Source of the DNA: JAPUEK01 sp963815355
GTDB lineage: Bacteria > Pseudomonadota > Alphaproteobacteria > Rhodobacterales > Rhodobacteraceae
Length of the DNA stretch: 64,000 bases
Direction of reading: 5' to 3'
NCBI GenBank assembly: GCA_963815355.1
Contig: CAWFGJ010000013.1
Coordinates: forward strand, 558,001-622,000
Part shown: positions 42,724-50,750 of the stretch, piece by piece
Numbering within the stretch: the stretch's first letter is position 1
Layout: each line of letters begins with the position of its first letter
The notes under the pieces: model-generated
The model's input: the letters and a program-made list of their open reading frames with translations, nothing else
What the model was told of the DNA's origin: nothing
The model's database searches: none
Position numbers and translations under genes: made by a program

Positions 42724-42997
42724 ACCCGCGCATTTCCCCCGAATCGCCCTGAAGTGAGCGTTCGTTCAAGGTGCAGCCCGTCGCCTGCGGGATCAGGGTG
42801 ATCATCGCGGCGCGGATCGCCTGATGCTCGCCACGGCTCGCGTGGCCAAGGCGGATCACCTCTACCCGCTTTTCGGTATAAAATACAGTGTGTTGGCGGC
42901 CATCTTGGGTGACATCCACCCGCTTGGCCCCCATGAATTCCGGCGCCGGAGAGGCACCGCAAGCGGCCAGCAACAGCAAGGGGATCAGGCGTTTCAT
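42698..42997 (-). CDS. Small lipoprotein, unknown function
   Basis: 99 residues from ATG 42997. The sequence MKRLIPLLLLAACGAS is a type II signal peptide with lipobox LAAC, so Cys14 would be lipidated. The mature part (HTVFYTEKRVEVIRLGHA, then ATGCTLNERSLQGDSGEMRG) contains two further cysteines, in GCTL and SIRCPK, likely paired. The Ala or Ser following the lipobox (sequence CGAS) gives no inner-membrane retention signal. Family unknown; seen as a hypothetical protein. It overlaps the small membrane protein gene tail to tail. Confidence 0.7.
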   Translation of the reverse strand: MKRLIPLLLLAACGASPAPEFMGAKRVDVTQDGRQHTVFYTEKRVEVIRLGHASRGEHQAIRAAMITLIPQATGCTLNERSLQGDSGEMRGSIRCPKGG

Positions 42998-43168
42998 CCC
43001 CCCATTTTGCCGGTGCATGGTTAACGCGGGATTAATGGGGCCGGGCCAAGACCCTGTCTTCTTTCGATCTTCCTTTGATCTTCCCGGCGTCTTTCCCTAC
43101 CGCCCCGCGCGCATCGCTTAGCCTTGGTTAACCCATTCGCACCATTTTTGACGCCCGGAGGTGCCGCG

Positions 43169-43681
43169 ATGACCGATCTGACCAAACTTTCCGCCAAACA
43201 GGGCGCGCATTACAGCTATATGATGGATGTGATGGCCCGGCTGGAGTGGGATCTGCACAACACCATCGAGATGACCGGGCGTATCCCGGCCGAATGGCAC
43301 GAGATCGCCCGCCAAACCCCCGACCGGCCCAAGGTGAAGATCAACCTGATGCTGGAAGAGGACGTGGTAAAGTTCTTCAAGTCGATGGGCGAGGGCTATG
43401 GCGCGCGCATCAATGCGGTGCTGAAAAGCTATATGCACGCGCGTCTGGCGGGGGTGATCAAAGGGGCCGAGACGGTCGCGCACTACCGCATTCGCGCCGA
43501 GCAGCACGCAGGCCCCAAGCCCAGTTTTGGCGACTACGCCCGCGGCTTGGGTGAAGACTGGACCGACGAAGGCCCCGAGGTTGAAGCCAACGCCAAGGTG
43601 CGCGTGATTGAGGCGCTGCAACGGCGTTTTGCCGAAGAAGGGTTGCCGGAATGGGATTTGGAAACCCTGCCAAGGGTTTAG
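43169..43681 (+). CDS. BrnA-antitoxin-like DNA-binding protein without a BrnT partner
   Basis: 170 residues from ATG 43169, preceded by GGAGG with 8-base spacing. The centre (KVKINLMLEEDVVKFFKSMG, then YGARINAVLKSYMHARL, about residues 54-92) is the ribbon-helix-helix-like BrnA motif in which the strand is followed by a helix and RINAVL. Normally BrnA is about 90-100 residues and adjoins the BrnT toxin. Here the protein is longer at both ends and no BrnT-like gene is near. It probably acts as a stand-alone regulator. Confidence 0.72.
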   Translation: MTDLTKLSAKQGAHYSYMMDVMARLEWDLHNTIEMTGRIPAEWHEIARQTPDRPKVKINLMLEEDVVKFFKSMGEGYGARINAVLKSYMHARLAGVIKGAETVAHYRIRAEQHAGPKPSFGDYARGLGEDWTDEGPEVEANAKVRVIEALQRRFAEEGLPEWDLETLPRV

Positions 43682-43712
43682 CGGGGCGCGCGGGCGCGCA
43701 CCCCAAAGGCGC

Positions 43713-45512
43713 TTAGCTGTCCATCTTCAGCGCGGAGATGAACGCCTCTTGCGGGATCTCCACCTTGCCAAACTGGCGCATCCGCTTTTTACCGGCCTTT
43801 TGCTTGTCCAGAAGCTTGCGCTTCCGGCTGGCGTCGCCGCCATAGCATTTGGCGGTCACGTCCTTGCGCATCGCGCTGAGCGTTTCGCGGGCGATCACGC
43901 GGGCACCGATGGCGGCCTGGATCGGGATTTTGAACATGTGGCGGGGGATCAGCTCTTTAAGCTTTTCCACCATCGCACGGCCCCGCGCCTCGGCCCGGTC
44001 GCGGTGCACCATCATCGACAGCGCATCCACGGGTTCCTCGTTCACCAGGATCGACATTTTGACAAGGAAATCCTCGCGGTATTCCGAGATCACATAGTCA
44101 AAGCTGGCGTAACCTTGGGTGACAGACTTCAGCCGGTCGTAGAAGTCGAACACCACCTCGGCCAAGGGCAGGTCATAGACCACCATCGCCCGCGACCCGG
44201 CATAGGACAGATCAAGCTGGATGCCGCGGCGATCCTGACAAAGCTTAAGGATGTCACCCAGATAGTCGTCGGGCACCATGATCGTGGCTTTGATCCGCGG
44301 CTCTTCGATATGGTCGACATAGGTCAGGTCGGGCATATCGGCAGGGTTGTGCAGATCGGAAACCGAGCCGTCCTTCATATACAGCTTGAAGACCACCGAG
44401 GGCGCGGTCGTGATCAGATCGATGTCATATTCGCGCTCCAACCGGTCACGGATGACTTCGAGGTGCAAAAGGCCCAGAAAGCCGCAGCGGAAGCCAAAGC
44501 CAAGCGCGGCTGAGGTTTCCATCTCGGTGCTGAACGAGGCGTCGTTCAGCGACAGCTTTTCAATCGCATCGCGCAGCGCTTCAAAATCGTTCGCGTCCAC
44601 CGGGAACAAGCCACAAAACACCACCGGCTGCGCGGGTTTAAAGCCCGGCAGAGCCGTCTCGCAGCCTTTGCGCTCATGGGTGATGGTGTCGCCGACGCGG
44701 GTATCGCGGACCTGCTTGATCGAGGCGGTGAAGATGCCGATCTCGCCCGGTCCCAATTCGTCAATATCGACCATCTGCGGCTTGAGCACCGACAGCTTGT
44801 CGATGCCGTAGACCGCATTGGTCTGCATCATCCGCACCCGGTCGCCCTTTTTCATGACGCCGTCCATGATGCGCACCATGACGACAACGCCCAGATAGGC
44901 GTCATACCACGAATCAACCAGCATCGCCTTGAGCGGTGCATCGCGGTCGCCCTTTGGGGCGGGCAGGCGCGTGACGATGGCTTCCAGCACATCCGGGATG
45001 CCAAGGCCGGACTTGGCCGAGATCTCGATCGCGTCACTGGCGTCCAGACCGATAACATCCTCAATCTGCTGCTTGACGCGGTCGGGTTCTGCGGCGGGCA
45101 AGTCGATCTTGTTCAGCACGGGGACAATCTCATGCCCCGCGTCCAGCGCCTGATAGACGTTGGCCAGAGTCTGCGCCTCAACCCCCTGAGAGGCGTCAAC
45201 AACCAGCAAAGAGCCTTCCACCGCGCGCATGGAGCGAGAAACCTCATAGGCAAAGTCGACGTGGCCGGGGGTGTCGATCAGATTCAGGATGTAGGTCTTG
45301 CCGTCCTTGGCAGGATACTCGATCCGCACCGTGTTGGCCTTGATGGTGATCCCGCGTTCCCGCTCGATATCCATGCTGTCCAGCATCTGCGCCTTCATAT
45401 CGCGCGCGGCCACCGTGCCGGTCATCTGAATGAGCCGGTCGGCAAGGGTGGATTTGCCGTGGTCGATATGGGCCACGATGGAGAAATTGCGGATGAGGTC
45501 AAGCTGGGTCAT
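43713..45512 (-). CDS. lepA: Elongation factor 4 (LepA)
   Basis: 599 residues from ATG 45512, the usual start TQLDLIRNFSIVAHIDHGKS. G1 is AHIDHGKSTL, G3 DTPGHVDFAYE, G4 NKIDLP and G5 SAKSGLGI, followed by domain II and the LepA-specific C-terminal domain ending KAGKKRMRQFGKVEIPQEAFISALKMD. This GTPase back-translocates or remodels stalled ribosomes. MPP at 45521 could be an alternative start three codons earlier. It is single-copy and conserved in most bacteria. Confidence 0.98.
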   Translation of the reverse strand: MTQLDLIRNFSIVAHIDHGKSTLADRLIQMTGTVAARDMKAQMLDSMDIERERGITIKANTVRIEYPAKDGKTYILNLIDTPGHVDFAYEVSRSMRAVEGSLLVVDASQGVEAQTLANVYQALDAGHEIVPVLNKIDLPAAEPDRVKQQIEDVIGLDASDAIEISAKSGLGIPDVLEAIVTRLPAPKGDRDAPLKAMLVDSWYDAYLGVVVMVRIMDGVMKKGDRVRMMQTNAVYGIDKLSVLKPQMVDIDELGPGEIGIFTASIKQVRDTRVGDTITHERKGCETALPGFKPAQPVVFCGLFPVDANDFEALRDAIEKLSLNDASFSTEMETSAALGFGFRCGFLGLLHLEVIRDRLEREYDIDLITTAPSVVFKLYMKDGSVSDLHNPADMPDLTYVDHIEEPRIKATIMVPDDYLGDILKLCQDRRGIQLDLSYAGSRAMVVYDLPLAEVVFDFYDRLKSVTQGYASFDYVISEYREDFLVKMSILVNEEPVDALSMMVHRDRAEARGRAMVEKLKELIPRHMFKIPIQAAIGARVIARETLSAMRKDVTAKCYGGDASRKRKLLDKQKAGKKRMRQFGKVEIPQEAFISALKMDS

Positions 45513-46026
45513 GGGCGGCATATAGCCAAGTTAGCAAGGGCCGGGAAGGGGGTAGGCGGGGTCTGCGCAGAGATGATGCGGGTGCTGTGGCACAAGACCG
45601 GCGCGGACCAGTGGTGGCCACCCCTCAGAGGCGCAAAAATCAGCCTTCTGCACCCCTTTCTGCGCCGTCGTGACACCGGACCACGCGGACGCTCCGCGGG
45701 GGATATTTAAGGACAGAAAATGGGCTTTCATCTTGGCTTAAATACTCCCGCCGGAGGCTTCGACCTTTGTCGCGCGCGGAAACTTTCAAGCGGAGAGAAT
45801 CAGGTTGCGGGCGGGGGTACTGGCACCTCTGGCACTAGGTTTTGCGATGGCTGTCGCGGGGAATGACAGGGATTGTGGGCGCGAGGGGCCCGTCGGCCAA
45901 TTTCCGCGCAACTGTTTCTACGGATTGAAAAATCTTGCACGAATCTGCATATTGTCTGTCAGAAAATGACCCGTGGCGGAGGGAAACCCCGGACCGGGCG
46001 GCACATTGGGCATATGAGGCAGACAC
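45513..46026. other. Long intergenic region with one extragenic palindrome and no firm gene
   Basis: 514 bases between lepA and the small secreted protein gene. The main feature is the 71-base repeat at 45688-45758. An open frame from TTG 45805 to 45969 would give 54 residues with a signal-peptide-like start (LAPLALGFAMAVAG) and three cysteines, but it has no Shine-Dalgarno support that I trust. The rest shows nothing I can name. Confidence 0.55.
45688..45758. repeat. Extragenic palindromic repeat, copy A (71 bases)
   Basis: An imperfect palindrome with outer arms GCTCCGCGGGGGATATTTAA and TTAAATACTCCCGCCGGAGGC-type sequence. It is identical by eye to copy C at 55710-55780 over all 71 bases, and related to copy B at 50510-50578, which lies in the opposite orientation. 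It stands in a gene-free region, as expected of REP-like elements, and could form a long hairpin in RNA. Confidence 0.85.
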
Positions 46027-46341
46027 ATGATCAAGACCTTCGCGCTGGCAGCGGCAGTGGCCGTTTTGGTTCCTTTGACGGCGAGCATGGCCGCGGCGGG
46101 GCCGGTGGACAAAGCCTGCAACCAGTCCGATCGCAAGGCGGCCAACCGGTCGGTTTGCAGCTGTATTCAACAAGTTGCGGATATGACGTTGAGCGGGTCT
46201 GACCAGCGGCGCGCAGCATCCTTCTTCAAGGACCCAGAGCGGGCGCAGAGCGTCAAGATGTCCAAACGGGATGCGGATGACGCGTTTTGGGACCGCTACA
46301 AGGCGTTCAGCCAGCAGGCTGAGGCCTATTGCGGCGGCTGA
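46027..46341 (+). CDS. Small secreted protein, unknown function
   Basis: 104 residues. The first about 24 form a signal peptide (MIKTFALAAAVAVLVPLTAS, then AAAG). The mature part has four cysteines, at KACNQS, SVCSCIQQ and AYCGG, so it is probably disulfide-bonded in the periplasm. The CSCIQQVADMTL segment resembles small Cys-containing proteins annotated in many Rhodobacteraceae without function. A strong terminator follows at 46430. The Lys/Asp-rich helix RDADDAFWDRYKAF precedes the C-terminus. Confidence 0.75.
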   Translation: MIKTFALAAAVAVLVPLTASMAAAGPVDKACNQSDRKAANRSVCSCIQQVADMTLSGSDQRRAASFFKDPERAQSVKMSKRDADDAFWDRYKAFSQQAEAYCGG

Positions 46342-46429
46342 GCGGCATTCTTCATTTGCCAGAGGCGGGGCGGGGTATTGCGGCGGATTTCAAGGCCGTG
46401 CTGCAGGGCCTGCCCACGACATGACGATC

Positions 46430-46453
46430 AGCCCCGCTTTTGCGGGGCTTTTT
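46430..46453 (+). terminator. Rho-independent terminator
   Basis: AGCCCCGC (46430-46437), TTTT loop, GCGGGGCT (46442-46449), then TTTT. A perfect 8-bp stem with T-run on the plus strand, ending transcription of the small secreted protein gene; on the opposite side it lies just after the phosphatase gene. Confidence 0.9.
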
Positions 46454-46466
46454 GCTGGCTGACCGG

Positions 46467-46922
46467 TTAGTCGGGCAGTTTGGCGAGGAACGCGCGGCTG
46501 GCGGATTCGATCAGGTCCAGAACGCCGTCAAAGTCGCGGGTATACCAAGGATCCGGGACGTCGGTTTTGCCAAGCTCTGGCGCGTAGCTGAGCAAAAGGC
46601 GGGGCTCTGGTCCCTGCCCTGCTTCGGCTTGCATCTTGCGAACATCTGCCAGATTGGCGCGATCCATCACCAGAAGGTGGTCAAAGCGGGTAAAATCCTG
46701 TGCGGTAAGTTGTCTGGCCCTGAGCGCGCGCAGATCGTAGCCCCGCCGTTGCGCGGCCTCTATGGCGGGCAGGTAGGGCGGCTCTCCGGCGTGCCAGCCG
46801 CCGGTGCCGCAACTGTCGACGGTCAGATCGCGGCCGCAATCAAGCGCCAGTTTCCGAAGCACCGCCTCGGCGGTGGGGGAGCGGCAGATATTGCCGAGGC
46901 AAATGCAAAGCACGCGGGTCAT
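46467..46922 (-). CDS. Low-molecular-weight protein-tyrosine phosphatase
   Basis: 151 residues. The P-loop ICLGNICRSPTAEAV (about residues 6-20) follows the C-x5-R-S pattern with catalytic Cys8 and Arg14. The general-acid aspartate is in VPDPWYTRDFDGV at about residue 124. LLVMDRANLADV is another family segment. It removes phosphate from tyrosine or arginine in proteins. No kinase partner (Wzc/McsB-like) is nearby, so it is probably a housekeeping phosphatase. It is followed by the PNPOx gene in the same direction 33 bases upstream. Confidence 0.93.
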   Translation of the reverse strand: MTRVLCICLGNICRSPTAEAVLRKLALDCGRDLTVDSCGTGGWHAGEPPYLPAIEAAQRRGYDLRALRARQLTAQDFTRFDHLLVMDRANLADVRKMQAEAGQGPEPRLLLSYAPELGKTDVPDPWYTRDFDGVLDLIESASRAFLAKLPD

Positions 46923-46955
46923 GGCAAGCCAGAGTTGCGCCCATCTGGGCCGGGA

Positions 46956-47630
46956 TCAGTCAGGATCAGAGCCAAAGCGGTATTGGGCAGCATGGTCAGG
47001 CACAGCGAGCGCTGGGTCAAGGCCCGGTGCGGGTTCGGGGGCGCCCATGCGTTGCCGGATGGGCAGCACGCCGGCCCAGACCGGCCAGGTGAGGTCTTCC
47101 TCTGCGTCGATGGGCGGGCTGGCGGCGAGTTTCGCCGAGGCCTCGGTCAGCGGCAGCGACAGAATCGCGGTGGCCTTCAGTTCCTGGTCCTTCATCGGGC
47201 GCAGGGCATCCCAGCGACCGGGGAACATCTGTTCCATCATTGCCTTCAGGTGCGCCGCTTTGGCGGCAGGGTCGGTGACCAATTCGGCCGTGCCCAAGAC
47301 CATGACCGAGCGGAAGTTGACCGAGTGTTCAAAGCCTGACCGCGCCAGCACCATGCCATCGGTCAAGGTGACCGTGACGCAGACCGGGTAGCCGCGTGCG
47401 GTCTTTTGCATGCGGCTGGCGGCAGAGCCGTGCCAGTATATCCGGTCGCCCTCGCGCCATTGCAGGGTGGGGGTGACGAAAGGGACCCCGTTGTGAAGGT
47501 AGCCGACATGCGCGACCGGCATCGCATCAAGTATCGCGTCAATCGTGGGACGGTCGTAGGCGGCCTTGTCGGGCATGCGCCGCAGGCGGGTGCGGTCTGA
47601 CGGGGCTTTGGCGGAGGGCTGTTCGGACAT
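46956..47630 (-). CDS. Pyridoxamine 5'-phosphate oxidase family protein
   Basis: 224 residues with the split-barrel flavin-binding fold. Typical parts are MPVAHVGYLHNGVPFVTPTL, IYWHGSAASRMQKTA, VCVTVTLTDGMVLAR, and HSVNFRSVMVLGTAELV. The histidine and arginine in HSVNFRSVMVLG belong to the FMN-binding set. Members often bind FMN, F420 or heme; this group is usually annotated as flavin-nucleotide-binding or nitroimidazole-resistance-like proteins. True PdxH residues are absent, so the vitamin B6 role is unlikely. Substrate unknown. Confidence 0.85.
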   Translation of the reverse strand: MSEQPSAKAPSDRTRLRRMPDKAAYDRPTIDAILDAMPVAHVGYLHNGVPFVTPTLQWREGDRIYWHGSAASRMQKTARGYPVCVTVTLTDGMVLARSGFEHSVNFRSVMVLGTAELVTDPAAKAAHLKAMMEQMFPGRWDALRPMKDQELKATAILSLPLTEASAKLAASPPIDAEEDLTWPVWAGVLPIRQRMGAPEPAPGLDPALAVPDHAAQYRFGSDPD

Positions 47631-47680
47631 CGGGGTGGGCCTTTCGTTTTGGCAAGCCTAAGGGCCAACGCGCGAAGTAG

Positions 47681-47711
47681 AAAGGGCGCAGGTGTACGAT
47701 CACCTGCGCCC
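47681..47711 (-). terminator. Rho-independent terminator after the copper chaperone operon
   Basis: GGGCGCAGGTG (47684-47694) and CACCTGCGCCC (47701-47711) form a perfect 11-bp stem with a 6-base loop. On the minus strand it is followed by TTTCTACTT. It lies 47 bases past the stop of the PCuAC gene. Confidence 0.85.
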
Positions 47712-47757
47712 GATACGGTTGCGTGGGGCTTTGTGCCAAACCGGGGCCAAAGCCCGA

Positions 47758-48243
47758 TCAGGGCGCGCTGTGGGTCATGCCCTTCATTGCGCCCATGCCG
47801 CCTTCTTTGCGGGCATTGTCGACGACGGCTTCAACCACGACTTCCCCCGCCCGCTCAAAGGTCAGCGTCAAAGAGATGGTGTCCCCATCGGCCAGCACTC
47901 GGGTCAGGCCCATGAGCATGATGTGGTCGCCCCCGCGCGCCAGGGCGTGGCTGTCATTGGCCGGAATAACGACTCCCTCGGGCACGGCCATCATTTGCAT
48001 CACGCCGTCGGCGGTTTCCTTGTGGGTGTGCAGTTCGGCCATTTGTGCCACATCGGTCGTGACCGACACCAAGCGGTCATCCTCCATCTGGTGGTTCTGC
48101 ACGACGAAGAACACCGCCCCCGTGCCGCCAATCGCGCCGTTGGAGCGGGCGTAGGCGTCTTCGATGTGCACGCCGTCATGGGCGAGCGCAGGCAGGGAAA
48201 TCAGGGCCGCAGTCGCGGCAATCAGGGTTTTGAAGGCATTCAT
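47758..48243 (-). CDS. Copper chaperone PCu(A)C
   Basis: 161 residues with a signal peptide (TLIAATAALISLPALA, cleaved near HDGVHIED). The PCu(A)C domain shows AYARSNGAIGGTGAVFFVVQN, then AQMAELHTHKETADGVMQM and HALARGGDHIMLMGLT. The H-M set (H in AELHTHKE, M in GVMQM, H and M in GGDHIMLM) is the copper-binding pattern. It delivers Cu(I) to the CuA site of cytochrome oxidase in the periplasm. The next gene upstream is a small periplasmic CPEC-motif protein, probably part of the same copper unit. Confidence 0.92.
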   Translation of the reverse strand: MNAFKTLIAATAALISLPALAHDGVHIEDAYARSNGAIGGTGAVFFVVQNHQMEDDRLVSVTTDVAQMAELHTHKETADGVMQMMAVPEGVVIPANDSHALARGGDHIMLMGLTRVLADGDTISLTLTFERAGEVVVEAVVDNARKEGGMGAMKGMTHSAP

Positions 48244-48279
48244 GGGTCTGTCCTTTGAGTTGATTTATAGCTTCAAACG

Positions 48280-48633
48280 TCAGGACAGGGTCGGCGGCCC
48301 CCGGGCGCGGGCGGCGGGCGCGGTAAGGCTGGCGGCGGCCGGTGCAAAGGCGGGGCGCAGCGTGGTCGTGCGGGTTGCGGGGCGCAGCAGCGGTGCTGTG
48401 GCCTCAACCAGCGTAAAGGCGGTCATGCCCAGCGTGCATTCCGGGCAAGGATGGCGCGGGGTGATGGGTTTGCCACTGGCGTCGACGCTGACGGTCTGCG
48501 CGCTGCCCGCGATGCACAGCTCTACCTCTTGGCTGGACATCGGGCTTTGGCCGCGCGCGACGGCCATCGTCACCGAGGTGACGGCCATCAGCAGGGCCAG
48601 CAAAAGGCCAAGTATGGGGCGCAGGCGGGTCAT
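48280..48633 (-). CDS. Small membrane/periplasmic protein, DUF2946-like
   Basis: 117 residues from ATG 48633. It has an N-terminal hydrophobic segment (ILGLLLALLMAVTSVTMAVA) and a central HPCPECTLG motif, a CxxC that could bind metal or form a disulfide. It ends in an Ala/Pro/Arg-rich tail. Size, motif and location before PCuAC resemble DUF2946/copper-linked proteins (inference). It is separated from PCuAC by 36 bases in the same direction, and so probably cotranscribed. The CPEC motif is the main clue to copper handling. Confidence 0.7.
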   Translation of the reverse strand: MTRLRPILGLLLALLMAVTSVTMAVARGQSPMSSQEVELCIAGSAQTVSVDASGKPITPRHPCPECTLGMTAFTLVEATAPLLRPATRTTTLRPAFAPAAASLTAPAARARGPPTLS

Positions 48634-48687
48634 GGCGACGGGGTAGCGCAAGCCATGGCCGAAGGGAAGAGGTGCAAATGTCGCAAA

Positions 48688-48724
48688 GCGAAATGGCCCC
48701 GCTCCGGGCGGGAGCAGGGCCATT
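48688..48724 (-). terminator. Terminator of the rpmB gene
   Basis: AATGGCCC...GCTCC at 48692-48705 pairs with GGAGC...GGGCCATT at 48711-48724, with one C/A mismatch inside. On the minus strand it is followed by TTTCGCTTTG. It starts about 20 bases after the rpmB stop. Confidence 0.8.
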
Positions 48725-48744
48725 CGCAAAACGAACCGATCAGA

Positions 48745-49032
48745 TCAGACCGCGGCTTGTGCCTTGGCGATGGTCTTTTTGATCTTCAGAGCGTCGGACG
48801 ACAGCTCTACATCCTTGGCCTTCGCCAGGAACGCGTCCAGACCGCCACGGTGATCGACGGTGCGCAGAGCAGCCGCAGACACGCGCAGTTTGAACGACTG
48901 GCCCAGAATGTCGGACATCATCGTGACATCGTTCAGGTTCGGGAGGAACCGACGACGGCTTTTGTTGTTGGCATGGCTGACAGTGTTGCCAGACATCGGG
49001 CCTTTGCCCGTCAGTTCGCAAACGCGAGACAT
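48745..49032 (-). CDS. rpmB: 50S ribosomal protein L28
   Basis: 95 residues from ATG 49032. The L28 pattern is clear: SRVCELTGKGPMSGNTVSHANNKS at the start, RRRFLPNLNDVTMMSDILGQSF, LRVSAAALRTVDHRGGLDAFL and the KKTIAKAQAAV tail. It is part of the large ribosomal subunit. The long alphaproteobacterial form lacks the extra zinc-finger cysteines. A terminator lies directly downstream. Single-gene transcript, a housekeeping marker of this side of the window. Confidence 0.98.
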   Translation of the reverse strand: MSRVCELTGKGPMSGNTVSHANNKSRRRFLPNLNDVTMMSDILGQSFKLRVSAAALRTVDHRGGLDAFLAKAKDVELSSDALKIKKTIAKAQAAV

Positions 49033-49135
49033 TGCGTGATCCTTCGTGTCAAAACTGGAGAACACCGCCGAAAGGGGCAGCATCCATATACGATTGGGGG
49101 GCTAGTAGGGGTATTCCAAGGCGGCGTCAAGCGAT

Positions 49136-50335
49136 TCACGGTGCGGGCGGTGCCAAACCTGCTTGCAGCGGCGCTTGCGCCGTCCGCCGGGCCATAAGCT
49201 GCGCCAGAACCGGAATCGCCACAAGGGCAAGGGCCGCAGAAACAAAGGCCATGCGCAGGCCGAACTGCCCGGCCACAAAGCCCAAAAGCGGGGGGCCAAA
49301 GAAGTAGCCGAAATAGCCCAGCAACGTCGCGCGCGCCACGGCCCTTGCACGCGCACCCGGAGCTGCGGCGCGGCCGACAAGCGAAAATGCCGTCGGTGCG
49401 ATGACCGAAGCCCCAATGCCCATGACGACAAAGCCAAAATAGGCCATGGCAGGCGAGGTGGCCATCGCCGCAATCAGCGCGCCAAGGGCCGAAAGCACGG
49501 CCCCGCCTGTCAGCAAGGTGATCGGGTTCACCCGGTTGGACAACCCCTGCCCCGCCAGCCGCGACAGCCCCATGGTCAGCGCCAAGGCCGCCGGGCCCAT
49601 CGCCCCCGCCGAAGGTGAGCCGCCAAGGGTCTTTTCAATGTGCAGTGCGGACCAGTTTTCCGCCGCGTTTTCGGTCAGAAAGGCGATGAACACCATGGCC
49701 CCGCCCAACATTGGCACCACGCCCAGACGCGCGGCCCCCGGCCCTTTGGGGCGGGTCAGTCCGTCGATCCGACCGTCATGCTCCAGCGAGAACAACGCGA
49801 TCACCCCGGCCAGCAGCGCCATGCTGCCCATCACCGCGCCCGGCGACCACAGCGCGTCGCGCATCTGCCCGGTCAGCACCGCCCCCCCCGCATAACCAAA
49901 GGAATAGGCCGCGTGGCTGAGGTTCATCAAAGCCGAGCCGCGCGCGCTTTCCAGCGCCGAAACCCGGGCGTTCATCAACACATCGGTCAACCCGGTGGCC
50001 GCCCCCGCCGCCATCATCGCCAGCGGAAACAGCCACAGCAGGCTGGTCTGCCCGGGCAAGGCAAAAGCCGCGCACATCAGCAGCGTGGAGATCGGCAAGG
50101 CCCGCCGCCCAAAGGCCTGCCCCAGCGAAGGGGCCGCCAGCATTGCCAACACCGCAGCGATCGGGGTCAGCAGCAACAAAAAGCCAAGCTGCGATTCGTT
50201 GACCCCCAGCATCGCCTTGAGATCAGGCAGCACTGCCGCAAAAGTGCCCCACAACACGCCCATCGCCGCAAAAACCGCGATCACGGGGCGGGCGAAGATC
50301 AGGGTGGACAGGAAAGGGATGGCTCGGATGGACAT
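49136..50335 (-). CDS. MFS transporter
   Basis: About 399 residues from ATG 50335 with roughly twelve hydrophobic segments. Early motifs are FAAMGVLWGTFAAVLPDLKA and LGQAFGRRALPISTLLM, the loop between helices 2 and 3 holding a Gly/Arg motif. Later comes MGIGASVIAPTAFSLVGRAA, typical of the YbjJ-like (DHA-fold) permeases. Substrate not predictable; members of this group have been linked to efflux of sugars or antibiotics. It is in the rpmB direction and 103 bases upstream of it. The longer frame to 50425 lacks family support. Confidence 0.87.
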   Translation of the reverse strand: MSIRAIPFLSTLIFARPVIAVFAAMGVLWGTFAAVLPDLKAMLGVNESQLGFLLLLTPIAAVLAMLAAPSLGQAFGRRALPISTLLMCAAFALPGQTSLLWLFPLAMMAAGAATGLTDVLMNARVSALESARGSALMNLSHAAYSFGYAGGAVLTGQMRDALWSPGAVMGSMALLAGVIALFSLEHDGRIDGLTRPKGPGAARLGVVPMLGGAMVFIAFLTENAAENWSALHIEKTLGGSPSAGAMGPAALALTMGLSRLAGQGLSNRVNPITLLTGGAVLSALGALIAAMATSPAMAYFGFVVMGIGASVIAPTAFSLVGRAAAPGARARAVARATLLGYFGYFFGPPLLGFVAGQFGLRMAFVSAALALVAIPVLAQLMARRTAQAPLQAGLAPPAP

Positions 50336-50750
50336 GGTTCGGCTCCGCGACAGGTGCCGCAGCGTTATGGGTTTAACGCGGTTCTTGCTGGCTTGACCGC
50401 GACAGGGCTGAGACGGCAGCGGCAAGATTTACGGCTTTAGAATCAAAGGTGCGGCTTCGCCGCAAGGTTTATCACGCGCCTCTGGCCTGCGGCCAACCGG
50501 CTCGGCGTTGCCTCCGGCGGGAGTATTTGGGCCGAGATGATGGGGCTTTCATCTTGGCCCAAATACTCCCCGCGGAGCGTCCGACGGGGGCTGGCGCGGG
50601 CGGATTTGGCCTTGTTTTCTGCCTTATTCAGCGGTTCATCGCGGCCTTGGGGGTGTTTTTGCCCTTCCCTGCCCGCTGATTCCCCGCTATAGGCCCACGG
50701 TCGCGCCATGCACCCTTGGAGGATGGCGGATATATATATGGAGAATGACT
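50336..50750. other. Intergenic region holding repeat copy B and the rplY promoter
   Basis: 415 bases between divergent MFS and rplY genes. Apart from the palindrome at 50510-50578 I see no gene. The region just before rplY contains TATATATATGGAG, so the rplY promoter and Shine-Dalgarno sequence lie at the right end. Confidence 0.55.
50510..50578. repeat. Extragenic palindromic repeat, copy B (69 bases)
   Basis: Starts GCCTCCGGCGGGAGTATTTG and ends with a near-complementary CAAATACTCCCCGCGGAGC arm. Relative to copies A and C it lies in the opposite orientation, with GGGCC in the inner arms where they have TTAAG. This is the form of palindrome I remember from many Rhodobacteraceae intergenic regions. 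Confidence 0.85.

Noticed and set aside
43683..43704. Palindrome GGGG-GCGC / GCGC-CCCC between the BrnA-like gene and lepA
   Set aside because: Mismatched and without a T-run; likely chance in G+C-rich DNA, though a weak bidirectional terminator cannot be excluded.
46956..47630. True pyridoxamine phosphate oxidase PdxH
   Set aside because: Only the split-barrel fold is shared; the PdxH substrate region is absent.
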